A stretch of DNA of 64,000 bases from Bacillota bacterium (GTDB lineage Bacteria > Bacillota_I > Bacilli_A > Erysipelotrichales > Erysipelotrichaceae), in assembly GCA_023249475.1 (NCBI GenBank), contig JAHFCO010000002.1:1-64000 (forward strand). Reading direction: 5' to 3'. The notes under the pieces are model-generated. The model saw only the letters and a list, made by a program, of their open reading frames with translations, had not been told where the DNA came from and made no database searches. Made by a program: the position numbers and the translations under genes. Shown here one piece after another: positions 42,938-50,061 of the stretch. Every line of letters starts with the position of its first letter. The stretch's first letter is position 1.

Positions 42938-43420
42938 ATGAAAAAAATCTTTATCGGCTCTGACAAATCCGGGTTTGCATTGAAAGAAGCCATTAAACAA
43001 TATTTACTTGGCGAAGCTTATGAAGTCGAGGACATCGGCACCACCGATGAAGAGAAACCTGCGCCTTTCTTCGAAGTTGCGCTTAAAGGCGCACTGAAAA
43101 TCCAATCCAAAGAATACACAAGAGGTATCTTGATTTGCGGAACCGGCATGGGCATGTCCATCGTCGCCAACAAACATGAAGGTGTCTTCGGGGCAGCCTG
43201 CGAATCCGTATATGCAGCCGAGAAATGCCGTGCCATCAATGACGCCAACATTCTATGTATGGGTGGATGGATCATTGCGCCGATCATGGGTGTCGAAATG
43301 ACCAAGACCTTCTTAAATACCGAATTTACCCAGAATCTTGAAGAATGGAGGGCCAAAAACTTAGTTAAGGCCAAGGAAGCCGTAGCCAAAATTGAAAAAG
43401 AAAGCTTTCATCGTCAGTAA
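42938..43420 (+). CDS. sqwI: RpiB/LacAB-family isomerase, predicted 4-deoxy-4-sulfoerythrose isomerase
   Basis: A 160-residue RpiB-fold aldose-ketose isomerase. The catalytic loop is intact: C67 in GILICGTGMGMSIVANK. Residues that ordinary RpiB enzymes use for ring opening and phosphate or sugar binding differ: His10 of the DH motif is K10 (GSDKSGFALK), the His of the HND motif is I100 (RAINDAN), and the Arg of GSRVVG is W111 (GGWIIA). A four-carbon sulfonated substrate has no hydroxyl with which to form a furanose ring, so loss of the ring-opening His fits the predicted role of converting 4-deoxy-4-sulfoerythrose to its ketose. It starts one base after the transketolase stop. Confidence 0.82.
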   Translation: MKKIFIGSDKSGFALKEAIKQYLLGEAYEVEDIGTTDEEKPAPFFEVALKGALKIQSKEYTRGILICGTGMGMSIVANKHEGVFGAACESVYAAEKCRAINDANILCMGGWIIAPIMGVEMTKTFLNTEFTQNLEEWRAKNLVKAKEAVAKIEKESFHRQ

Positions 43421-43432
43421 GAAGAAATATGT

Positions 43433-44674
43433 ATGATTGAAACAGTATCGCTACTGTCAATTTTAGTCGCAATTATCATTGGCATAGCCACGAGTATTAA
43501 CGTAGGGTTTATTGCACTGGTTTTTGCTTTCTTCCTAGGAACGACGCTAGGTGGATTAAGTCCCAACACGATCATTGGATTTTGGCCGCTAAACCTATTC
43601 TTCACCACGGTAGGAGTCACATTGTTTTTCAGTATCGCGAAAATCAACGGAACCCTTGAAAACCTGTCAACCATGATCATCTATCGTAGCAAGGGCAGTA
43701 AAGTCAAGATCCAGATTATTTTCTTTGTGCTATCATTGGGACTTGCTTCCATCGGACCTGGGAACATTTCTGCAGCGGCCCTGCTTTTACCCATTGGGCT
43801 AGCCATCGCCTATCAATCCAATATGTCCTTACTGTTGATGAGCGTCCTGATCATTCAGGGATCCATCGCCGGCGGATTGTCTCCCATTGCCCCCAATGGG
43901 ATCGTCGCCTTGGAACTGGCTCGACTAAACAATGTGGGAGAACTTGGAATCTCAATATACCTGTTAAATATGATCAGCATCATCATCTTCTCAACACTCT
44001 TTTTCCTAGCGATGAAAGGCTATCGGATGAATGGTCAGAAAACGGAAGTCACACCACCTTTACCCTTCACCTATGAACAAAAATTAACATTGCTTAGTAT
44101 TCTGATCTTGATTCTCTGGGTCGTCTTCGGGAAAGTCCACGTCGGTTTCGCTGGATTTACCCTCGCTGTCGGACTCTTCTTTCTCAAAGCCGGCAATCAA
44201 CAACAAGCCGTTCAAAACGTTCCGTGGACAACCATCCTACAAATTTGCGGAGCGGCCGTTTTGATCAGTGTTGTCGGTGAACTCGGCGGCATTCAATTGA
44301 TGACCGATTTTCTAGCAAAAATAACGAATGGCCAGACCGCGGTTTTCATCATATCGATTCTTTCCGGAACCATGGCGACCTTCGCTTCGGCGGTCGGCGT
44401 GGTCATGCCGACGCTGATACCTACGACCGTCGCCTTATCGGAAAGCTTGAACTTTGCGGTGAGCCCGGCAGTCCTGACGATGACCATCGCGGTCGCCTCG
44501 CATATGACCACCATGAGTCCGCTATCCGTCATGGGAGCCTTGGCTTTAGGCAGCTTACCCGCAGGAGTCGATGAGAAGAAGCTTTTCAAAAAAATGTATA
44601 TCGTAGCATTTATCGCCTTAGCCTTCGTGTCCACGTTCTTAGGACTGCTTCACCTGCTAGGCATCATAAAATAA
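43433..44674 (+). CDS. MatC/SLC13-like permease, predicted sulfoacetate exporter
   Basis: A 413-residue membrane protein with about eleven hydrophobic segments. The N-terminus (SLLSILVAIIIGIATSINVG, then LNLFFTTVGVTLFFSIAKI and IGPGNISAAALLLPIG) matches the MatC dicarboxylate carrier N-terminal family. Two GPGN/SPIAPNG-like re-entrant motifs and VGVVMPTLIPTTV in the second half are typical of ion-transporter folds. Placed between the isomerase and the sulfoacetaldehyde dehydrogenase, it most likely exports the end product sulfoacetate, which this operon cannot break down further. Import of an organosulfonate is the alternative. A weak GAAGAAA ribosome site precedes the ATG. Confidence 0.75.
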   Translation: MIETVSLLSILVAIIIGIATSINVGFIALVFAFFLGTTLGGLSPNTIIGFWPLNLFFTTVGVTLFFSIAKINGTLENLSTMIIYRSKGSKVKIQIIFFVLSLGLASIGPGNISAAALLLPIGLAIAYQSNMSLLLMSVLIIQGSIAGGLSPIAPNGIVALELARLNNVGELGISIYLLNMISIIIFSTLFFLAMKGYRMNGQKTEVTPPLPFTYEQKLTLLSILILILWVVFGKVHVGFAGFTLAVGLFFLKAGNQQQAVQNVPWTTILQICGAAVLISVVGELGGIQLMTDFLAKITNGQTAVFIISILSGTMATFASAVGVVMPTLIPTTVALSESLNFAVSPAVLTMTIAVASHMTTMSPLSVMGALALGSLPAGVDEKKLFKKMYIVAFIALAFVSTFLGLLHLLGIIK

Positions 44675-44684
44675 AGGAGAAAAT

Positions 44685-46094
44685 ATGAGTTCGAAAGAGT
44701 ATGTGTCGTCCTACGTAAAGAGGGCGAAAGCTGCGCAGAAACAAATCCAGTTTTACACCCAGGAACAAATCGATGAAGTTTGTGTAGCGATCGGTTGGGA
44801 AGTATACAATGATCAAAACATTGAAATACTGGCTAAACTTGCCGTCGAAGAAACGAAGATGGGAAATGTCCAGGACAAAATCACGAAACACAAAAACAAA
44901 GTGCTCGGTGTTTTAAAAGATGTCCAACATGCCAAGTCCGTGGGTTGCATTGAAGTGGATGAAGTAAAGAAAATCAGAAAATTCGCCAAACCGGTTGGCG
45001 TTGTCGGTGCATTGACTCCGGTAACCAATCCGACGGCGACCCCTGCCAGCAATGGGATCACGATACTAAAAGGCAGAAACGCCGTTATCTTTGCGCCGCA
45101 TCCGAGATCCAAAAAAGCGACGGCCATGGCCGTGCAGTTTATGAGAGACGGACTTCGCAAGGTCAACGCGCCGGAAGATCTCATCCAAGTCATCGATGAA
45201 CCCTCCATCGAAGTCACGGAAGAACTCATGAAACAAGTCGACGTCGTACTTGCGACCGGAGGCGGGGCGATGGTGAAAGCGGCATACTCATCCGGTAAAC
45301 CGGCCTATGGTGTCGGACCCGGCAATTCGGTATCCATCGTCGCCGAAGACGCCAATGTGAAAGACGCTGCCACGAAAATCATGGGCAGTAAAGCATTTGA
45401 TCATGCGACATCGTGTTCAAGTGAGAATTCCATCATCATTCATGAGTCGATTTATGACCAAATGATCGAGCAGTTGATTTCTCTGGGTGCCCACCTTGTT
45501 ACCGAAGACATGCGCGAACAGCTGTCGATGTACATGTGGCCCCTGAACGACAAAGGATATCGCTCGATCAACCCCAAAATCATCGCTCAGTCCGCACAGT
45601 CCATTGCTCAAGGAGCCATGTTGACGGTGAACGATTCTGTGAAAGTCTTGCTCGTTGAAGGGAGAGAAGATATCGAATCCGATTTTTTCTCTCAAGAAAA
45701 ACTGTCCCCCGTGTTGACGATCTTCAAGTATGCAACCTTTGAAGAAGGGTATCGCATTCTCGAAAGACTAACCGATAATTACGGGACAGGACATTCCTGT
45801 GGAATACACACCTTCAACGATGAGTATGTTAAGTATATCGGATCAAGAATCCGTAGTAGCCGGGTCCTTGTCAATCAGGCGCAAGCCGCAGGGAACGGGG
45901 GCGCATTCTTTAACGGCATGCCGTCGACCGTATCCTTGGGATGTGGCAGTTGGGGTGGAAACATCACCTCTGAAAATATCACGTACAAACATTTCATCAA
46001 TACGACCTGGGTTTCCGAATTCTTTCCGCCAGTCCGTCCGAGTGATGAAGAAATATTCGGAGCGTATTTCGCCAGCGGGAAGAAGGATCGCTGA
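44685..46094 (+). CDS. sqwD: CoA-acylating aldehyde dehydrogenase, predicted sulfoacetaldehyde dehydrogenase
   Basis: A 469-residue acylating aldehyde dehydrogenase of the EutE/PduP/AdhE-N/SauS group. The NAD-binding strand is VLATGGGAMVKAAYSSG, the catalytic residue C244 (DHATSCSSEN), and the C-terminus has LGCGSWGGNITSENITYKHF, also found in sulfoacetaldehyde dehydrogenases and AdhE. It would oxidise sulfoacetaldehyde to sulfoacetyl-CoA with NADH formation. Microcompartment shell genes and targeting peptides of EutE/PduP systems are absent. GGAG lies 7 bases before the ATG; the stop overlaps the next start (TGATG). Confidence 0.87.
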   Translation: MSSKEYVSSYVKRAKAAQKQIQFYTQEQIDEVCVAIGWEVYNDQNIEILAKLAVEETKMGNVQDKITKHKNKVLGVLKDVQHAKSVGCIEVDEVKKIRKFAKPVGVVGALTPVTNPTATPASNGITILKGRNAVIFAPHPRSKKATAMAVQFMRDGLRKVNAPEDLIQVIDEPSIEVTEELMKQVDVVLATGGGAMVKAAYSSGKPAYGVGPGNSVSIVAEDANVKDAATKIMGSKAFDHATSCSSENSIIIHESIYDQMIEQLISLGAHLVTEDMREQLSMYMWPLNDKGYRSINPKIIAQSAQSIAQGAMLTVNDSVKVLLVEGREDIESDFFSQEKLSPVLTIFKYATFEEGYRILERLTDNYGTGHSCGIHTFNDEYVKYIGSRIRSSRVLVNQAQAAGNGGAFFNGMPSTVSLGCGSWGGNITSENITYKHFINTTWVSEFFPPVRPSDEEIFGAYFASGKKDR

Positions 46095-47218
46095 TGAAAC
46101 TCTTTGAATATCAAGTAAAGGACTTGTTTAAAAACGCGGGGATCGCTGTTCCGAAAAGCCAATTGATTCATCGTGTCGATCAGGCGGCTGAAGCGTTTGC
46201 TTTAATCGGGTTCCCCTGTGTTATCAAGTCACAGGTGTTGAGTGGCGGCCGTGGCAAAGCCGGATTGATTCAGTTTGTAAAAAACGAGGGGAAAGGGATG
46301 GAAGAAGTCACCCGTCTCTTTGCCCTGCCTCTAAAAATATCATCCCTACTCATCGAAGAAGCCGTGGATATTGCCCATGAAGTCTATGCTTCATTTACGA
46401 TTGATCCACTCAGTGGTTCAGCCCTATCCATCGTCAGCGCTACGGGCGGGGTCGATATTGAAACGTTGGCCATTGAACAACCACACAAGATCCTTCAGAC
46501 AAAAATCGATATGAACCTCGGGTTACAAGCGTATCAAGCCAACCACATCGCTTATGAATGTGGATTTGATCCTGAAATAGCTAAGAAATTCACGCAGTTA
46601 CTGCTTAAACTGTATCGTCTGTTTGTTCAATATGATTGTGAGTTATTGGAAATCAACCCGCTTTTTATCACCAACTCAAACGAGTTGGTTGCCGGGGATG
46701 GGAAGTGTTCGATCGATGACAACTCCATGTTTCGACACGAAGACATTTCCGTGCCGCTGGGGGACATTGAAAACGAAGCGGAGCGCTTGGCGGCGGAAGA
46801 AGGCATACCGTTTATTCAGTTTGATGGCGACATCAGTTTGATGTGCGCAGGCGCCGGACTGACCACGACCGTTTACGACTTGGTTCACTATGAAGGTGGA
46901 ACGATTGCGAATTATCTGGAATTTGGCGGACCTCACTATAAAAAAGCGATGAAAGCCATGGAAATCTGTTTGAAAGTTCCGTCGAAAGTCATCTTGATCG
47001 TGACCTTTGGAACGATCGCCCGTGCCGATGTCATGGCACAAGGCATCGTTGAAGCCATCGGTAAATTAAAACCGGATCGTCCGATCGTGACGTGTATCCG
47101 TGGAACCAATGAAGTTGAAGCTGTCGAAATTCTGCGAAAAGCCGGATTGAATCCGCTTTTTGATACGGAAGAAGCGGTTCGCTTGGCGGTTGCCTTAGCG
47201 AAGGAGACGAAGATATGA
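46094..47218 (+). CDS. sqwL: ADP-forming CoA ligase, beta (SucC-like) subunit, predicted sulfoacetate-CoA ligase
   Basis: A 374-residue SucC-type subunit: the ATP-grasp domain (FEYQVKDLFKNAGIAVP, IKSQVLSGGRGKAGLI, ELLEINPLFI) and the ligase/CoA domain (ANYLEFGGPHY, IVTFGTIARADVMAQGI). With the alpha subunit it would turn sulfoacetyl-CoA, ADP and phosphate into sulfoacetate, CoA and ATP. A housekeeping succinyl-CoA synthetase is less likely, since no TCA genes adjoin and the four preceding steps match. Codon use is more AT-rich than the rest of the window. Which letter (K or L) belongs to which subunit is from memory. Confidence 0.82.
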   Translation: MKLFEYQVKDLFKNAGIAVPKSQLIHRVDQAAEAFALIGFPCVIKSQVLSGGRGKAGLIQFVKNEGKGMEEVTRLFALPLKISSLLIEEAVDIAHEVYASFTIDPLSGSALSIVSATGGVDIETLAIEQPHKILQTKIDMNLGLQAYQANHIAYECGFDPEIAKKFTQLLLKLYRLFVQYDCELLEINPLFITNSNELVAGDGKCSIDDNSMFRHEDISVPLGDIENEAERLAAEEGIPFIQFDGDISLMCAGAGLTTTVYDLVHYEGGTIANYLEFGGPHYKKAMKAMEICLKVPSKVILIVTFGTIARADVMAQGIVEAIGKLKPDRPIVTCIRGTNEVEAVEILRKAGLNPLFDTEEAVRLAVALAKETKI

Positions 47219-48111
47219 GTATTTTCATCGATCGAAGCACACGCGTTTTGGTTCAGGGAATCACCGGCTCAGAGGGTAGCTTTTGGACAAAGCACATGAT
47301 CGATTTGGGGACCCAGGTCATCTGTGGCGTTACTCCCGCAAAAGAGGGTCAAACCATCCATGATATACCGGTTTATCATTCGGTCGAAAGGGCATTAAGA
47401 AATCATGAAGTCGATGCCTCCATGATCTTCGTCCCCCCGAAACTCACGAAAGACGCCGTATTCGAAGCGCTTGCCAACGGAATCAAGAAGATCGTTACGA
47501 TGGCTGACGGCATACCGCTTTTCGATATGGTTGCCATACGCCATGCGGCACTCGAGCATAATGCACTGGTCATCGGCGGAAACACCTCCGGAGTCATATC
47601 GCCGGAAGAAGCGATGATGGGCAGTTTCCCCTACTGGATCCAACGCGTATATAAACGCGGGAATATCGGAGTCATGACACGCAGCGGTTCATTGACCAAC
47701 GAAGTGACCGGGATGATCGTAAAACAAGGATACGGTGTTTCGACGCTTATCGGTGTCGGTGGAGATCCGGTTCCCGCAACCAGATTTGCGGAAATGCTAC
47801 CCTATTACCAGCAGGATGAACAAACCGAAGCCGTGGTCATCATCGGCGAGCTCGGCGGGACGATGGAAGAAGAGGTAGCGGAGGCGATGGAAAAAGGGAT
47901 TTTCACCAAACCCTTGGTCGCATTTCTCGGGGGTAGAACGGCTCCCAAAGGACAGAAGATGGGCCATGCCGGCGCGATCATCACAGGTGGTAAAGGCGCT
48001 GTGGAAGATAAAATCGAAGCGTTGACGAAGGCCGGAGCCTTGGTTGCGGATCGTCCAAGCAATGTCGGGATATTGTTGGAACAGTTAAACGTACCTAAAA
48101 AATTGTCGTAG
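47215..48111 (+). CDS. sqwK: ADP-forming CoA ligase, alpha (SucD-like) subunit, predicted sulfoacetate-CoA ligase
   Basis: A 298-residue SucD-type subunit, overlapping the beta gene by four bases. CoA-binding domain VLVQGITGSEGSFWTKHM near residue 12, ligase domain VGGDPVPATRF and IGELGGTMEEE, and the phosphorylated histidine H251 in KMGHAGAIITGGKGA. It is the last gene of the thirteen-gene operon. Confidence 0.85.
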   Translation: MSIFIDRSTRVLVQGITGSEGSFWTKHMIDLGTQVICGVTPAKEGQTIHDIPVYHSVERALRNHEVDASMIFVPPKLTKDAVFEALANGIKKIVTMADGIPLFDMVAIRHAALEHNALVIGGNTSGVISPEEAMMGSFPYWIQRVYKRGNIGVMTRSGSLTNEVTGMIVKQGYGVSTLIGVGGDPVPATRFAEMLPYYQQDEQTEAVVIIGELGGTMEEEVAEAMEKGIFTKPLVAFLGGRTAPKGQKMGHAGAIITGGKGAVEDKIEALTKAGALVADRPSNVGILLEQLNVPKKLS

Positions 48112-48222
48112 TTTCATACCTAAAAATGTTCAACACACATCATGATGAACTCAACGAACGACTCATGAAGTGATTAGAACAGTACTTGTCAATGAAACAC
48201 AATAACGAATCTTTGCATGTCA
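48112..48222. other. island right boundary, no gene seen
   Basis: An AT-rich 111-base gap between convergent genes. GTTCA and TGAAC arms (about 48128-48150) could form a weak hairpin, but no clear terminator is present. Confidence 0.4.
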
Positions 48223-49908
48223 TTACATTTCTTTGATTAGTTGTATTTGTCCAGGCTCAAGAATCGTGGAGGCGGATCCATAGAGGGATTCGCCTTTTAT
48301 TTGTCCAATCGAAACCGGTTGGGTTGTCGGATTGTAATAGAAAGAAAGGGATTCATCATTGTTTGATCGGGTAAAGGCGATGATGTTCTTTGAAGTCTCG
48401 ATCCACTTCCAATCGCCATCGTTTGACAATACCGGATGATCTTTACGAAGTTGGATGAACGTTTGGATCAGGGTAAACATTTCGTGATCCTTGGGGTTCG
48501 GATTCCATTGCATCAATCTCCGGCAATCCGGGTCGTTTCCGCCTTCCATCGCGATTTCCGTACCGTAATAAATACATGGGGAACCGGGGGAGACCAAGAG
48601 AAAAGCGAGCGCCCCTTTGACTTTGGTAAGGTCATTCTTGCAGAGGGTGGTCAGCCGTGCGGTGTCATGACTGTCGAAGAGGTTGAATTGGTTGGCTTGG
48701 ACGATCGAGGGGTAATGGTTGCGGATTTCATCGATCCCGGCTCTGAAATCATTGAGGTCGATGCGTCCATGGGCGATCAGGTCAAGCAGGATTTTCGTGT
48801 AGGGATAATTCATGACGGCGTCGAACTGGTCGCCTTGCAGCCACGGCATCGCATCGTGCCAGACTTCGCCCAGGATATAGACATCGGGTTTGACGGAGCG
48901 GACTTCGTGTCTGAATGCGCGCCAGAACGTATGGCTGATTTCGTTGGCGACATCCAACCGCCAACCGTCGATGTCGGCGGTCTCGATCCAGTATTTACCG
49001 ACGGTGCAGAAGTAATCGATGACTTCCTGGTTTTCGGTGTTCAGTTTGGGCATGTTTTTCGCAAACGCGAAGGTTTCATAATGATCCTTCTCATCAAGGA
49101 AGAACCAGTCGCGATAGTTCGAGTCCGGATTGCTTTTCACATCCATCCATTTTTCGAATCGGTCGCCGGCATGGTTGAACACCGCGTCCAACATGACGTT
49201 GATCCCTCTTTGATGCGCTTGTTTTACCAGTTCGATCAAGTCTTCTTTCGTACCGAAGTCCGGGTCGATCGTGAAATAGTCCTGGGTGTCGTATTTGTGG
49301 GTGGTGGGGGAGGCGAAAACCGGGGTGAGATAGATCCCGCTGATCCCTAAGTCCTTCAGGTAATCCAAGTGCTCGAGAATGCCTTTCAGGTTGCCTCCGT
49401 AATGGTCGGAATTCTTCACGGGACCGTTATGCCAGGCTTTGAACCCTTTGTTTCCTTGATTGGCGAAACGATCGGGGAAAATCTGGTACCAAACGGTATC
49501 CTTGACCCAGGCCGGGGCGTGATAGCGCTCTTTGCGATGGAAGTACGGGAAAAAGAAATAGTTGAAGTTATCGGGTTCTTCATTGGGCAAAAGGACGCTG
49601 GTTTCGCCGAAAACGAGGGTTTCGTGATCGTCGGAAAGGATGAAGTGATACTTCATGCGTCGATTCGAAGGGGTGACGATGCATGTCCAATAGATATGAT
49701 GGGCGGTTTGACCGCTACGTTTCATTTCGACTGTATGCGATTTCCATTTCCACTTCGAAAAGAGGACCGTGCCTTCGTGCTGGTCGCCATACTCGCAGAC
49801 GACTTTCGTCACTTCCAAGCCGGTGCGGATCCGAAGCTCCACGGAATGGTCGTCATAGGGGAAACACCAGTTGTCTTGCGACCGGTGGTAAATTGCGTTG
49901 ATGTTCAT
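48223..49908 (-). CDS. neopullulanase/cyclomaltodextrinase-like glucosidase (GH13_20)
   Basis: A 561-residue GH13 enzyme. An N-terminal domain of about 120 residues (typical of maltogenic amylases) precedes the barrel: TVWYQIFPDRFANQ, the nucleophile in IDGWRLDVANEI, acid/base in VYILGEVWHDA, and third Asp in NLFDSHDTARL. No signal peptide, so it hydrolyses imported cyclodextrins, maltodextrins or pullulan fragments in the cytoplasm. AGGTGA precedes the ATG at 49908. Divergent from malF, with which it shares a regulatory region holding a cre-type site. Confidence 0.9.
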   Translation of the reverse strand: MNINAIYHRSQDNWCFPYDDHSVELRIRTGLEVTKVVCEYGDQHEGTVLFSKWKWKSHTVEMKRSGQTAHHIYWTCIVTPSNRRMKYHFILSDDHETLVFGETSVLLPNEEPDNFNYFFFPYFHRKERYHAPAWVKDTVWYQIFPDRFANQGNKGFKAWHNGPVKNSDHYGGNLKGILEHLDYLKDLGISGIYLTPVFASPTTHKYDTQDYFTIDPDFGTKEDLIELVKQAHQRGINVMLDAVFNHAGDRFEKWMDVKSNPDSNYRDWFFLDEKDHYETFAFAKNMPKLNTENQEVIDYFCTVGKYWIETADIDGWRLDVANEISHTFWRAFRHEVRSVKPDVYILGEVWHDAMPWLQGDQFDAVMNYPYTKILLDLIAHGRIDLNDFRAGIDEIRNHYPSIVQANQFNLFDSHDTARLTTLCKNDLTKVKGALAFLLVSPGSPCIYYGTEIAMEGGNDPDCRRLMQWNPNPKDHEMFTLIQTFIQLRKDHPVLSNDGDWKWIETSKNIIAFTRSNNDESLSFYYNPTTQPVSIGQIKGESLYGSASTILEPGQIQLIKEM

Positions 49909-49924
49909 GGGTCACCTCGCCGAT

Positions 49925-49953
49925 ATTTTGAACCACCTTGAAGGAAATGTCAA
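49925..49953 (-). promoter_or_regulatory. promoter of the neopullulanase gene
   Basis: Minus-strand TTGACA (49953-49948) and CAAAAT (49930-49925), 17-base spacer. Confidence 0.65.
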
Positions 49954-49992
49954 CCGACTTCCCTGCGAAAAGGGTTTCTGAGGGAATCATGA

Positions 49993-50006
49993 TGTAAACG
50001 CTTACC
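49993..50006 (+). promoter_or_regulatory. cre/LacI-type operator between divergent maltodextrin genes
   Basis: TGTAAACGCTTACC matches the cre consensus except at the last base. It lies 7 bases before the malF -35 box and can influence both directions; a MalR-like LacI regulator is equally possible. Confidence 0.6.
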
Positions 50007-50013
50007 ATAACCC

Positions 50014-50042
50014 TTGAAGAATGACAAGAATCATGGCACAAT
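50014..50042 (+). promoter_or_regulatory. promoter of malF
   Basis: TTGAAG (50014-50019) and CACAAT (50037-50042), 17-base spacer, 19 bases before the ATG. Confidence 0.5.
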
Positions 50043-50061
50043 AGCAACAGGAGGGTATATT

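Noticed and set aside
46094-48111. Housekeeping succinyl-CoA synthetase sucCD
   Set aside because: Tight coupling to an acylating aldehyde dehydrogenase and SQ enzymes, and no TCA neighbours, make a sulfoacetate role more likely; not excluded without assay.
48436-49350. 304-codon plus-strand frame opposite the neopullulanase
   Set aside because: Complement of GH13 catalytic motifs; the minus-strand gene is certain.
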